From Collinsella aerofaciens (lineage in GTDB: Bacteria > Actinomycetota > Coriobacteriia > Coriobacteriales > Coriobacteriaceae), in contig RQAP01000032.1 of NCBI GenBank assembly GCA_008671135.1, positions 9,044 through 73,043 on the forward strand: 64,000 bases of DNA, read 5' to 3'. This document shows positions 17,564-26,378 of this stretch, piece by piece. The notes beneath the pieces were generated by a model, which worked only from the letters and a program-made list of their open reading frames with translations, did no database searches and was not told the origin of the DNA. The position numbers and the translations under genes were made by a program. How positions within the stretch are numbered: position 1 is the first letter of the stretch; each line of letters starts with the position of its first letter.

Positions 17564-18127
17564 ATGCCTACCATTTCTACCGCCGACTTCAAGAACGGCC
17601 TCGGTCTCCGCATTAAGGACAAGGTCTACACCATCGTCGAGTTCCAGCATGTCAAGCCGGGCAAGGGCGGCGCGTTCGTGCGCTACAAGACCCGCGACAT
17701 CAAGAGCGGCCGCGTCGTCGAGAACACCTGCAACGCCGGCACCAAGTTCGAGAGCGTCATGCTCACCACCCGTGAGTTCCAGTACCTCTACAACGATGGC
17801 GCCGACTACATCTTCATGGACAACGAGACCTATGAGCAGGTTCCCGTTCCCGAGGACATGGTGGGCGAGAACTCCAAGTGGCTGCGCGAGAACGACATCT
17901 GCCAGCTGCTCTTCGCCGACGATGAGCTCATGGGCGTGACCCCGCCGATGTTCATCGAGACCACCATCGTCCAGACCGACCCGGGCTTTAAGGGCGACAC
18001 CGTCCAGGGTTCCACCAAGCCGGCCACGATCGACACCGGCGCTGTCATCCAGGTCCCCATGTACCTCAACGAGGGCGAGGTCATCAAGGTTGACACCCGC
18101 GACGGCAAGTTCGTCTCCCGCGTCTAG
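17564..18127 (+). CDS. efp: Elongation factor P
   Basis: 187 residues in three beta-barrel domains. Domain I carries the tip loop KPGKGGAF with Lys34, the position modified in many bacteria. The C-terminal signature is seen in IDTGAVIQVPMYLNEG. EF-P relieves ribosome stalling at polyproline. No EpmA/EpmB or YmfI gene is in the window, so modification status is unknown. RBS AGAAAGG precedes the ATG. It is followed at 24 bases by an Asp23-family gene, and then nusB. Confidence 0.96.
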   Translation: MPTISTADFKNGLGLRIKDKVYTIVEFQHVKPGKGGAFVRYKTRDIKSGRVVENTCNAGTKFESVMLTTREFQYLYNDGADYIFMDNETYEQVPVPEDMVGENSKWLRENDICQLLFADDELMGVTPPMFIETTIVQTDPGFKGDTVQGSTKPATIDTGAVIQVPMYLNEGEVIKVDTRDGKFVSRV

Positions 18128-18151
18128 CAACCAACTCTTCTAGGAGGACTC

Positions 18152-18514
18152 ATGCCCCAGGAAATCAAGATTGACGGCATCGGCATTTCGCCCGATGTTC
18201 TGACCGCCATCGTCTCGCGCGCCGTGTCGGATGTCGAGGGCATCGCCTCCGTTGGCGTCAAGGACCTTGCCACCAACCTTGTCTCCATGATGCTCTCGTC
18301 CAAGGCCCCGGCTTCCGAGCCGGCGGTCGAGGCCGAGGTCGTCGGCGACAAGCTCGCACTCACCGTGCGTGTCGTGGTGTTCTTTGGCTATCCGTTCAAG
18401 AAACTCGCCGAGGCCGTTCGCGCCGCCGTGGTCGCCGCCATCGATGCCCAGGTGGGCGTCGAGGTCGAGCGCGTTGACGTTTGCATCGACGGTCTCGTTT
18501 TCCCCAAGGAGTAA
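18152..18514 (+). CDS. Asp23/Gls24 family envelope stress response protein
   Basis: 120 residues. The Asp23 domain is shown by SRAVSDVEGIASVGVKD in the first half and by VVVFFGYPFKKLAEAVR with VDVCIDGLVFPKE at the end. Family members are abundant, alkaline-shock or cell-wall-stress proteins that sit at the membrane. AGGAGG lies upstream of the ATG. The order efp - asp23 - nusB is conserved in many Gram-positive bacteria. Confidence 0.88.
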   Translation: MPQEIKIDGIGISPDVLTAIVSRAVSDVEGIASVGVKDLATNLVSMMLSSKAPASEPAVEAEVVGDKLALTVRVVVFFGYPFKKLAEAVRAAVVAAIDAQVGVEVERVDVCIDGLVFPKE

Positions 18515-18517
18515 CCT

Positions 18518-19105
18518 TTGAGCCTTAAGGTTTATCGCGGGCGTACGCTTGCCCGCAGTCAGGCGCTGCAGCTGCTGTTCCAGGCTGAGGCCACGGACAG
18601 CCCGCTCGAGCGCGTCCTCGAGGGCGATTTCCTGATCTCGAAGGGTCCCCTCGATCCCTATGCGCTGGAGCTTTGCCGCGGTGCCTACGAGCACATCGAT
18701 CGCATCGACTGTGCTCTGCGCGCCGTCGCCAAGAATTGGGATCTTATGCGCATGCCCGGCGCCGACCGCAACCTGCTGCGTATCGCTGTCTACGAGATGC
18801 GCTTCCTCACCGACGAAGAGGTCTCGGACGCCATCGTGATCAACGAGGCCGTCGAAATCGCCAAGGCCTATGGCACCGACCAGTCCGCGTCGTTTGTCAA
18901 CGGCGTGCTTGGCAAGATCGCTCGCAGCGAGGAGCTGCCGGGCGAGGACCTGTACCAGGAGCTGCTGGCCGAGGATCGCGCTCGCGAGGAGGCGCAGGCT
19001 GCCGAGGCGGCCGCCAAGGTCGCCGCCGCTCAGGCTGCCGCCGGTGTACTTGCCGAGGATGCGGACGCTGCTGAGGCCGTCGAGGCCGACTCCGTCGAGG
19101 AGTAG
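18518..19105 (+). CDS. nusB: Transcription antitermination factor NusB with acidic tail
   Basis: 195 residues with a TTG start supported by AAGGAG seven bases upstream. The NusB helical fold is visible from RTLARSQALQLLFQAE through VINEAVEIAKAYG and SASFVNGVLGKIA. NusB binds boxA RNA with S10 in rRNA antitermination. The last 45 residues are an Ala/Glu-rich extension (EEAQAAEAAAKVAAAQAA) not present in typical NusB of about 140 residues; it probably forms a helix, function unknown. Confidence 0.9.
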   Translation: MSLKVYRGRTLARSQALQLLFQAEATDSPLERVLEGDFLISKGPLDPYALELCRGAYEHIDRIDCALRAVAKNWDLMRMPGADRNLLRIAVYEMRFLTDEEVSDAIVINEAVEIAKAYGTDQSASFVNGVLGKIARSEELPGEDLYQELLAEDRAREEAQAAEAAAKVAAAQAAAGVLAEDADAAEAVEADSVEE

Positions 19106-19107
19106 CC

Positions 19108-19374
19108 ATGCCAGAGGGTTCCGTCCGCAACTTCGATGAGATCTCGGATCGCCTGGACCAGATCATCGCCACCGTTCGCTCCAAGGATACGTCCTTGGAG
19201 CGTTCGCTCGATCTGTTTGACGAGGCGATTGAGCTGGGCTCCCGAGCGGTCGATATGGTCGACAAGTTTGAGCTGACGCCGCGTGAGGCCGACAAGCTCG
19301 AACGGGAATACGATGAGGATGCGGCAAACGAATCCCAAGATAGACAGGCTGCATCTCCGGATACGAATGGTTGA
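19108..19374 (+). CDS. xseB: Exodeoxyribonuclease VII small subunit
   Basis: 88 residues. The XseB coiled-coil is shown by FDEISDRLDQIIATVRSKD and LERSLDLFDEAIELG. The subunit joins XseA to degrade single-stranded DNA. XseA is not adjacent, unlike the usual xseA-xseB pair, so the large subunit must be encoded elsewhere. The stop overlaps the tlyA start. Confidence 0.88.
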   Translation: MPEGSVRNFDEISDRLDQIIATVRSKDTSLERSLDLFDEAIELGSRAVDMVDKFELTPREADKLEREYDEDAANESQDRQAASPDTNG

Positions 19375-20186
19375 TGGCATTCATGAAACGTGTGCGTCTC
19401 GATGACGAACTGATTTCACAGGGCATCTGCGCCGATCGCGCGGATGCCCTTCGCACTCTTATGGCCGGCTTGGTTTCGAGCGGCGGTGAGCGTTTGACCT
19501 CTCCGGGGCTCAAGGTGACGCCGGGCCTGCCACTGCACGTTAAGGGGCGCATTCCGTACGTTGGACGCGGCGGCCTTAAACTCGAGGGCGCGCTCGATGC
19601 GTTTGGGATCGATCCGACGGACCTTGCTTGCCTCGATGTGGGATGCTCCACGGGCGGCTTTACTGATTGCCTGCTCAAGCGCGGCGCCGCGACCGTTGTC
19701 TCGGTCGACGTGGGCCGTGCCCAGTTTGATTGGTCGCTGCGCCAAGACGATCGCGTGACGCTCCACGAGCGCACGAATGTGACGCAGTTGCCCGAGCTCG
19801 GCTACGGCGCTGCTATTGACCTGGCTGTGTGCGATGTGTCGTTTACGAGTATCGCGAATATCATCGACGCCGTGCTGGCGTGCCTGAAGCCTTCGGGTTC
19901 GTTTTGCACGCTCGTAAAGCCGCAGTTTGAGGCGCCGGCTGCGCTGGTGGGCGAGGGCGGTATCGTGACCGACCCTGCCGTCCGCCGCGATACACTCGTG
20001 GCGGCGATTGAGCTCTTTGCCGCCAAGGGCCTGTTCCCGCTCGATGTGTGCGTGTCGCCAATCCATGGCGCTAAGGGCAACGTTGAGTTTTTCCTGTACG
20101 GCACGAGGTTTGCCCCCGGCGAGCGCGCCGAAGATGAGTTGCAATCCCAGGTATCGGCTTTGAGCGAGAAAGCGGCAACGCTATGA
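19374..20186 (+). CDS. tlyA: TlyA-family rRNA 2'-O-methyltransferase (hemolysin A-like)
   Basis: About 270 residues. The N-terminal S4 domain (VRLDDELISQGICADRADAL) is followed by the Rossmann methyltransferase domain with SAM motif CLDVGCSTGGFTDCLL and later LAVCDVSFTSI. TlyA methylates 16S C1409 and 23S C1920 in mycobacteria; the target here is inferred. The start is taken at ATG 19374 overlapping the xseB stop; ATG 19383 is an alternative. Its end overlaps nadK. The order tlyA-nadK-recN is conserved in Gram-positive genomes. Confidence 0.9.
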   Translation: MAFMKRVRLDDELISQGICADRADALRTLMAGLVSSGGERLTSPGLKVTPGLPLHVKGRIPYVGRGGLKLEGALDAFGIDPTDLACLDVGCSTGGFTDCLLKRGAATVVSVDVGRAQFDWSLRQDDRVTLHERTNVTQLPELGYGAAIDLAVCDVSFTSIANIIDAVLACLKPSGSFCTLVKPQFEAPAALVGEGGIVTDPAVRRDTLVAAIELFAAKGLFPLDVCVSPIHGAKGNVEFFLYGTRFAPGERAEDELQSQVSALSEKAATL

Positions 20187-21043
20187 AGGTCTTTCTGGTT
20201 CCCAATTACTACAAGCAAGAGGCGGTCGAGAGCGGCCTGATGCTCGAGCTCTGGCTGACGCGCCAGGGCTACGAGGTTGCATGGGCTGCCGACCAGCGCT
20301 CCAAGATCCAGAGCACGCCCGATGTTGACGATGCCGACTTGGTCATCACGCTCGGCGGCGACGGCACACTGCTGCGCGCCGCCCGTATTCTCAACTACCG
20401 CGAGATTCCCATTTTGGGTCTTTCCTATGGCCACCTGGGCTTTTTGACGGCGGCCAGTCCCGAGGAACGCGATATTTTGCAGGTTGTGAGCGATGCCCTG
20501 TCCGGTGAGCTCCACGTGAGCCGCCGCGCCACCATCGCCGCGGATATCGTCTCGGTGCGCGATGACGGCACGAAGGATGTCGTGCGTTCGTTCGCCCTCA
20601 ACGATATGGCGCTCACGCGTGGGCCCCTGTCCGATATGGTCGAGTTTGACATCACGGTGTCCGGCCATCATATCGATCGCCTGCGCGGTGACGGTGTCGT
20701 CGTGTCGACGGCGACCGGCTCTACGGGCTATGCGCTCTCCGCCGGCGGCCCTATCGTCAGCCCTGATTACACGGGCATGGTTTGCGTGCCGATTGCTCCG
20801 CATACCATTCAGGCTCGCGCCTTCTTGACCTCGCCGAGTGATGTCGTCGAAATCTTTATGTCCGATGATCGCCCGAGCGTGCCTGCCATCGCTATCGACG
20901 GACAGTTTATTACCTGCGATGGCACGGTCGAGAGCGTGGCTGTTCGTCGCGGTCCCGGCGATGTGCTGCTGCTGGATTACGGCCCCGAGAGCTTCTATAA
21001 CTCGGTGAGCCGCGTGTTCTATGGAGTGCGCCATGATCGATGA
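20183..21043 (+). CDS. nadK: NAD kinase
   Basis: 286 residues. The ATP/NAD-binding GGDGTLLRAAR motif is near residue 57, and the NE/D-type and GSTGYALSAGGP motifs are intact. It makes NADP from NAD and ATP (or polyphosphate). Its start lies within the tlyA end and its stop lies within the recN start. Confidence 0.93.
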   Translation: MKVFLVPNYYKQEAVESGLMLELWLTRQGYEVAWAADQRSKIQSTPDVDDADLVITLGGDGTLLRAARILNYREIPILGLSYGHLGFLTAASPEERDILQVVSDALSGELHVSRRATIAADIVSVRDDGTKDVVRSFALNDMALTRGPLSDMVEFDITVSGHHIDRLRGDGVVVSTATGSTGYALSAGGPIVSPDYTGMVCVPIAPHTIQARAFLTSPSDVVEIFMSDDRPSVPAIAIDGQFITCDGTVESVAVRRGPGDVLLLDYGPESFYNSVSRVFYGVRHDR

Positions 21044-22661
21044 GCTGCAGGTTTCCAACATCGCGCTCATTCGCGAGGCGACGTTGGTTCCGAGTACCGG
21101 CTTGACCGTCCTGACCGGCGAGACCGGTGCTGGCAAGACCGCGCTGCTCTCGGCGCTCAAGCTCATTTTGGGCGAGCGCGCGGATTCGTCGACGGTTCGC
21201 GAGGGCGAGGCGCTTGCCAGCGTCGAGGCGCGCCTGTTTGACGGCCCGCACGACACGGAGGGTTTTACCGTACAGCGCAGCCTTTCTGCCGAGGGCCGCA
21301 GCCGCGTAAAAATTGACGGCCGCATCGCCAGCGTGCGCGAGCTTTCGGAGCGCGTTGGCGTGATGATGGATCTATGCGGCCAGCATGAACATCAGCGTCT
21401 GCTCGACCCGGCGCACCATGTTGCCATGGTCGATGCTTGGGCTGGGCGCGCGGCGCTTGAGGCGCTCGAGAAGTATCGCACCTGCTTTAAGGCTTCGCGT
21501 GCCGCCGCCAAGGAGCTTCGCCGTGTGGAGGAAGCCTCACGCGCGCAGGGAAGTCGCGTCGAGGAAGCGCGTTTTGCTCTTAAGCGTATCACCGAGGTCG
21601 ACCCCAAGCCAGGCGAGTACGAGGAGCTCGAGGAGCTGCTGCCGCGCTCGGAGCACGCCGAGGTCTTGGTTGCGACGGCCAACGAGGCCCATGCATCGCT
21701 TGCTGCCGAAGGGGGAGCGCTCGATGCCGTGAATGGCGCCGTTGCCGAGCTTTCACGCATGGCGACCGTTGACCGCAAGCTCGGTGACATCGCCGATGCA
21801 CTTTCGGATGCCTGCATCTCACTTGAGGATTGTGCCAACGAGCTGCGTGCTTATCGCGATGGCGTTGCGTTTGACCCTCGCGAGCTCGCTCGCATGCGCG
21901 AGCGATATTCAGACCTCAAGGGCCTGCTGCGTCAGTGGGGTCCTACCATGGATGACGTGTTTGCCATGCGCGATCGCTCACAAGAGCTGTTGTCGCTGGT
22001 AGACGATGGTGATGGGCAGATCAAGAAGGCGCGTGAAGCGCTTGGCGCAGCGGAGCATGAACTGTTCGCCGCCGCCAAGGCGCTTAAACGTGCACGCAAT
22101 ACGGCGGCCCCGCGTTTTTGTCATGAGGTTGGCCGCCAAATGGCGCGTCTGGAAATGGGGGGCGCCGAACTCGTCTGGGAGTCGCGTGATCTTCCCCGCG
22201 CCGAGTGGACGCTTGCTGGCCCTTCGAGCTATGAGCTTTTGTATCGCAGCGGCGCTGGATTGACGCCGCGTCCCCTGCGCCGTATTGCGTCGGGTGGCGA
22301 GCTCAGCCGCGTTATGCTGGCGAGCAAGGTTGTCCTCGGCAACGCGGATGGCGTGGATACACTGGTGTTCGACGAGGTCGATGCTGGTGTCGGCGGCTCT
22401 ACGGCTCGTGCTCTTGCTGGTGTGCTGGCCGATCTTGCCGCCACGCATCAGGTCATTGTCGTAACCCACCTGGCGCAGGTTGCGGTCATGGCCGACAAGC
22501 ATTACGTGGTCAGTAAAGAGCCGGGCGATGTTCCCCAAACGCACCTGGACGAGGTGACCGGCGATGCCCGTACCGCCGAGATCGCCCGCATGCTGAGCGG
22601 CGATCAATCCGAGGCAAGCTTGGCCCACGCAAAGCAGATGCTCGAAGAAGCTCGAGGTTAG
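21033..22661 (+). CDS. recN: DNA repair protein RecN
   Basis: 542 residues, SMC-like. Walker A is GETGAGKTALL near residue 30, two coiled-coil arms occupy roughly 150-350, and the C-terminal signature SGGELSRVMLA is followed by Walker B DTLVFDEVDAGVGG. RecN gathers broken DNA ends early in double-strand break repair. The start at 21033 (MIDELQVSNIALI) fits the family and has GGAG upstream; ATG 21021 is the alternative. It is last in the tlyA-nadK-recN overlap chain. Confidence 0.93.
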   Translation: MIDELQVSNIALIREATLVPSTGLTVLTGETGAGKTALLSALKLILGERADSSTVREGEALASVEARLFDGPHDTEGFTVQRSLSAEGRSRVKIDGRIASVRELSERVGVMMDLCGQHEHQRLLDPAHHVAMVDAWAGRAALEALEKYRTCFKASRAAAKELRRVEEASRAQGSRVEEARFALKRITEVDPKPGEYEELEELLPRSEHAEVLVATANEAHASLAAEGGALDAVNGAVAELSRMATVDRKLGDIADALSDACISLEDCANELRAYRDGVAFDPRELARMRERYSDLKGLLRQWGPTMDDVFAMRDRSQELLSLVDDGDGQIKKAREALGAAEHELFAAAKALKRARNTAAPRFCHEVGRQMARLEMGGAELVWESRDLPRAEWTLAGPSSYELLYRSGAGLTPRPLRRIASGGELSRVMLASKVVLGNADGVDTLVFDEVDAGVGGSTARALAGVLADLAATHQVIVVTHLAQVAVMADKHYVVSKEPGDVPQTHLDEVTGDARTAEIARMLSGDQSEASLAHAKQMLEEARG

Positions 22662-22679
22662 GTCGTAACAGCGGTGTTG

Positions 22680-22712
22680 GTGGGACAAAATAGACTGAAA
22701 TTTTTGTCCCAC
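22680..22712. terminator. Hairpin between convergent recN and the RpiR gene
   Basis: A perfect 11-bp inverted repeat (22680-22690 and 22702-22712, GTGGGACAAAA type). A run of T falls in the right arm on the plus strand. It could serve both convergent genes. Confidence 0.5.
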
Positions 22713-22720
22713 TACGCGTT

Positions 22721-23578
22721 TTACTCAACGACCTTGTCCGGCTGGATGAGCTCCTCGTAGTAGCTGATATGCTCACGCGCGTCTTCAATCTCGGGCAGCA
22801 GGAAGTTGTAGATGACTTCGATGATCATCGTGGCGCTGATCTTGGAGAACGCAAAGTCGCCCGTCGTCAGCAGCGCTTCGTGGTTGACGGTATTAAACGT
22901 GTAGTCTGCCAGGCGCGCGAGCGGGGATTTGCTGTCGCTGCTGATGACGACTACGGTTGCGCCGCAGTCGCGAGCCGCTTTTGCCATGCGATTCAGTCGG
23001 CGCGATTTGCCGGAGTTTGAGATGAGCACGATGACGTCACCCGGGCGCAACGTGAGCGCAAAGCCGATTGATGTCTCGCTAATGGTGCTCGCCATGCAGC
23101 GCAGGCCCAGCTGCGAAAACTTAAACGTCGCATCGAGCGCGACCGCGTTCGTATTGCCCACAGCTGCAAACTCAATAACCCCTGCATGCTTAAAGGCATG
23201 CACAACAGCCGCCAGCGTATCGTGGTCGATTCCGTCGATGGTCGCATTAAGCTCGCTCACCTTGGCAGCCAGGATGTTCTTGAGGCTCTGCTCCATATTG
23301 TCGAGCGAGACCTTGTCGGTCAGGCCCTCGTTGCGCTGGCTTTCCAAATCCCTCGCCAACGAAAACTGAAAGCTGCGGAAGCTGCCAAAGCCCAGCTTGC
23401 GGCAGAAGCGCGAAACGGTCGCCTCGGACGTGGCAGCGGCGCGTGAGAGCTGAGCCGCCGTGAGGCGTGGAGCCTCGGACTGGTGCTCCAATATATAGTC
23501 GACAATGCGCTGCTCGGACTCGCTGTATCCCTGATGGGTACTAATGAGGGAAAGTGCGCTCTTGCTAGTATCGGTCAT
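22721..23578 (-). CDS. RpiR-family transcriptional regulator (HTH + SIS)
   Basis: 285 residues. The N-terminal HTH_6 domain includes AATSEATVSRFCRKLGF at about 45-61. The C-terminal SIS sugar-phosphate-binding domain includes EFAAVGNTNAVALDA and VIVLISNSGKSR. Members sense phosphosugars and usually control neighbouring sugar genes. It is divergent from the fructose PTS gene, so control of that PTS by fructose 1-phosphate or a similar ligand is likely (inference). The start at 23578 follows AGGAGCC; the longer frame to 23626 is not needed. Confidence 0.88.
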   Translation of the reverse strand: MTDTSKSALSLISTHQGYSESEQRIVDYILEHQSEAPRLTAAQLSRAAATSEATVSRFCRKLGFGSFRSFQFSLARDLESQRNEGLTDKVSLDNMEQSLKNILAAKVSELNATIDGIDHDTLAAVVHAFKHAGVIEFAAVGNTNAVALDATFKFSQLGLRCMASTISETSIGFALTLRPGDVIVLISNSGKSRRLNRMAKAARDCGATVVVISSDSKSPLARLADYTFNTVNHEALLTTGDFAFSKISATMIIEVIYNFLLPEIEDAREHISYYEELIQPDKVVE

Positions 23579-23659
23579 GGATGGCTCCTGGTTGGCATGA
23601 AAATCTAGCTTGATTTGCAATGCCATAGTATACGGGCATTTTCAATTACAAGATACACC

Positions 23660-23703
23660 TTGCCGTTTCAAGTGTTGATGGTAAACTTTCACTTACCGTT
23701 TAC
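23660..23703 (+). promoter_or_regulatory. Putative fructose PTS promoter with overlapping operator
   Basis: TTGCCG (23660-23665), 16 bases, then TAAACT (23682-23687). An inverted repeat GTAAAC (23681-23686) and GTTTAC (23698-23703) covers the -10 box, as expected of an operator. The RpiR protein encoded divergently is the obvious candidate to bind it; this is inference. Confidence 0.45.
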
Positions 23704-23850
23704 GGTTATGAAAGAACCTTTCACCGGAGATTTTCACCTTGTGTCTTCTCACGCGGACGGTAGGTTGGTATCTTTCAGTTGTGGAAAAACGCGCATCAAA
23801 GCGCGTGTAGGGGAGCGCTCGCGGGCGCTGTACTCAAGAAGGAGGGACAC

Positions 23851-25854
23851 ATGGCTAAGTTTGACATCATCGCCGCGACCGGTTGCCCGACCGGCATTGC
23901 GCACACCTTCATGGCGAAGGAGGCGCTGGAGAAGGCAGCTGCCGAGCGCGGTCTGACCATTAAGGTCGAGACTCATGGCCAGGTCGGTGTCGAGAACGAG
24001 CTCACCAAGAGTGAGATCGCTGGTGCCAAGGCCGTCGTCGTCGCAGCCGACAAGGATGTCCAGGCTGAGCGTTTCGCCGGCAAGCCCATGGTTTCCGTTG
24101 GTGTTTCCAAGGCCCTGTCCGTTGAGGCCGCCGGTAAGCTGATTGATCGCGCGCTCTCCGCCAAGGGTGACGACACGGTTGCAGCTGCCGCCGATGTCGA
24201 GGACGATGTCGAGGAGAAGGAGTCCATCGGCCACATCATCTACAAGCACCTCATGAACGGCGTCAGCCACATGCTGGTCTTCGTCGTTGCCGGTGGTGTT
24301 CTGACCGCTGTCTCGTTCCTGTGGGGCATTACGTCCTTCGATTCGACGGCGTCTGACTACAACAGCTTTGCTGCGATGCTCAAGATCATCGGCGGCATCG
24401 CAATGAACCTCATGGTTCCGGTGCTTTCCGCCTACATCGCCGAATCCATCGGCAAGCGCCCGGCGCTCGTTCCCGGTTTTGTTGCCGGTATGATCGCCAT
24501 CCAGGGCCTGCCTGTTAACGCCGAGACCGGCATGATCGACGCCGGTGGCGCCGGCGTGGGCTTCGGCTTCCTGGGCGGCATCGTCGGTGGCTTCCTCGCC
24601 GGCTATGTTATCCTGCTGCTCGAGAAGGTCTTTGCCGGTCTGCCCAAGAACCTGGACGGCCTCAAGGCTATCTTCCTGTACCCGCTGTTCTCGACGGCTA
24701 TTGTCGGCCTGGTCATGCTCGGCATTTCCGGCCCCATGGCTGCCATCAACACCGCCATGATGGACTTCCTCAAGGGCCTGTCCGCCTCTGGCGCCGTTGT
24801 ACTGGGTCTTGCCATTGGCTGCATGTGCGCCTTTGACATGGGCGGCCCGGTCAACAAGGCTGCTTACGTCACCGGTACTGCTATGCTCACCGAGGCTTTG
24901 GCCGCCGGTGTTGGCACCGATACCTACAACTTCGGCACCAACTTCATGGCTGCCGTCTCCGCCGCCTGCATCGTTCCGCCGCTGATCACCACCTTTGCCG
25001 TCGTTGTCGGCAAGAAGTACTTCAGCCAGGAGGATCACGACGCCGGTGTCGTCAACCTCATCCTTGGTTGCACCCACATCACCGAGGGCGCCATTCCGTT
25101 CATGACCAAGAACATCTGGCCCGTCATGCCCATCATGATGCTCGGTTCCTCTATCGCTTCGATCCTGACCATTATGTTCAACGTTCACGATCCGGCGCCT
25201 CACGGTGGCTTCCTGGTCCTGCCCGTTGTCGAGAACGGTCCGCTTTGGGTCCTCGCGATCCTCATCGGCGCTGTGGTCGGTGGCATCCTGTTCGTGGCCT
25301 TCAAGAAGTACGACTTCGAGAAGAATCAGAAGGCCGCTCCTGCAGCCAAGCCGGTTGAGGCTCCCAAGGCCGCTGCCGTCGAGGCCCCCAAGGCCGAGGC
25401 TGCCGACTTCGTGAAGGTCGAGAATGTCTTTGTCGCCGAGGACTTCGCTTCTCGTGACGAGGCTCTGAGCTTCGTTTCCAACCAGGCCGTCAAGGCCGGT
25501 ATCGCCAGCGACGCCGACGCCGTGATGAACGCCTTCCTGGCCCGCGAGGCCGAGGGCACCACGGGCATGATGGAGGGCTTCGCCATCCCGCATGCCAAGT
25601 CCGACGCCATTACCGAGGCTGCCGTCATCGTCGTCAAGGACGAGTCCGGCGTGACCGGTTGGGACACCATGGACGGCGCTCCCGTCAACGTGGCTATCGC
25701 CCTGCTCATCCCCGGTGCCCAGGCCGGCACCACGCACCTCAAGATCCTGTCCAAGGTTGCCGAGGCGCTCATGGACGAGGACTTCCGTGCCACCGTCAAG
25801 GGTTCCACCGACGCCGCCGAGATCGCCAAGACGATCAACGCCCGCCTGGTCTAA
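23851..25854 (+). CDS. fruA: Fructose-type PTS transporter, EIIBCA
   Basis: 667 residues. Order: EIIB (about 1-100) with phospho-Cys12 in ATGCPTGIAHTF; EIIC (about 125-480) with several membrane spans and GCMCAFDMGGPVNKAAY; an Ala/Pro/Lys-rich linker; then EIIA (about 525-667) with phospho-His581 in GFAIPHAKSDA. It imports and phosphorylates a hexose, most likely fructose to fructose 1-phosphate, using the HPr and enzyme I encoded downstream. AAGGAGG precedes the ATG at 23851. The two PfkB kinases downstream would take the product on to fructose 1,6-bisphosphate. Confidence 0.92.
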   Translation: MAKFDIIAATGCPTGIAHTFMAKEALEKAAAERGLTIKVETHGQVGVENELTKSEIAGAKAVVVAADKDVQAERFAGKPMVSVGVSKALSVEAAGKLIDRALSAKGDDTVAAAADVEDDVEEKESIGHIIYKHLMNGVSHMLVFVVAGGVLTAVSFLWGITSFDSTASDYNSFAAMLKIIGGIAMNLMVPVLSAYIAESIGKRPALVPGFVAGMIAIQGLPVNAETGMIDAGGAGVGFGFLGGIVGGFLAGYVILLLEKVFAGLPKNLDGLKAIFLYPLFSTAIVGLVMLGISGPMAAINTAMMDFLKGLSASGAVVLGLAIGCMCAFDMGGPVNKAAYVTGTAMLTEALAAGVGTDTYNFGTNFMAAVSAACIVPPLITTFAVVVGKKYFSQEDHDAGVVNLILGCTHITEGAIPFMTKNIWPVMPIMMLGSSIASILTIMFNVHDPAPHGGFLVLPVVENGPLWVLAILIGAVVGGILFVAFKKYDFEKNQKAAPAAKPVEAPKAAAVEAPKAEAADFVKVENVFVAEDFASRDEALSFVSNQAVKAGIASDADAVMNAFLAREAEGTTGMMEGFAIPHAKSDAITEAAVIVVKDESGVTGWDTMDGAPVNVAIALLIPGAQAGTTHLKILSKVAEALMDEDFRATVKGSTDAAEIAKTINARLV

Positions 25855-25888
25855 TCCCACGGTACGCGAATACCATCGCCCCCTGTAT

Positions 25889-25925
25889 AAAAGGCGGAGT
25901 CCCTCTCCAGGGCCTTCGCCTTTTT
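25889..25925 (+). terminator. Terminator after the PTS transporter gene
   Basis: AAAAGGCG pairs with CGCCTTTTT around a 20-base centre; the T-run is 25921-25925. Confidence 0.75.
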
Positions 25926-25936
25926 CTATCCCTCCC

Positions 25937-26009
25937 ATAAGTTGCGGTGAAATAGGGACTGTTTAAACGATTCAACCCCAAATTTAGTCCCTATTTCACC
26001 GCAACTTAT
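25937..26009. repeat. Dispersed palindromic repeat, copy A1
   Basis: A perfect 24-base inverted repeat (25937-25960 and 25986-26009) around a 25-base loop. The arms begin ATAAGTTGCGGTGAAATAGG. A diverged second copy lies at 56680-56748. It looks like a REP/BIME-like mobile palindrome; no coding content. Confidence 0.75.
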
Positions 26010-26113
26010 AAAAGGTCATAGAGGGGGCTACCTATCGAGTCTTTGTCGCGAACAGATCATCAGCCAGATTTCCGTTTGCACGATATTGCTCTGGACCGAC
26101 CGATTTTCCGCAG

Positions 26114-26240
26114 CTCGCCCGCCGGGCGGGGCGGTTAAGTTTGTCGCGAGTTCCGCACGCAAAGGAAAGCACTTAATGTGCTTTCCGTCTTGCGCAGGAC
26201 TGTAGAGCAGCAAACTTAACCGCCCCGCCCGGCGGGCGAG
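26114..26240. repeat. Long-armed structured element, copy B1
   Basis: A perfect 30-base inverted repeat (26114-26143 and 26211-26240) encloses a 67-base core. The core holds AGTTCCGCACG (26149-26159), a 9-bp hairpin (26164-26172 with 26178-26186, loop TTAAT) and AGGACTGT (26196-26203). The same core with different arms occurs at 63840-64000, and a decayed copy at 35881-35987. The interval from 25855 to 26378 has no gene; besides this element it holds a terminator, repeat A1 and, from about 26275, an A+T-richer stretch that probably carries the ptsH promoter. Confidence 0.8.
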
Positions 26241-26378
26241 CGTGCAGGAACGACATCTGTCCAACAATTCGTCCGAAACATAATGAAAAACCGTTTGATG
26301 TGAGTTAATATAAACAACGTCGTGAATCTGACTCCTGCCACATGCATGACAGGGGTTAAACACAAAAAGGAGTCAATT

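Noticed and set aside
26028..26363. Open frame of 111 codons across element B1 on the minus strand
   Set aside because: It is made by the inverted repeat and its core, has no ribosome-binding site and no domain.
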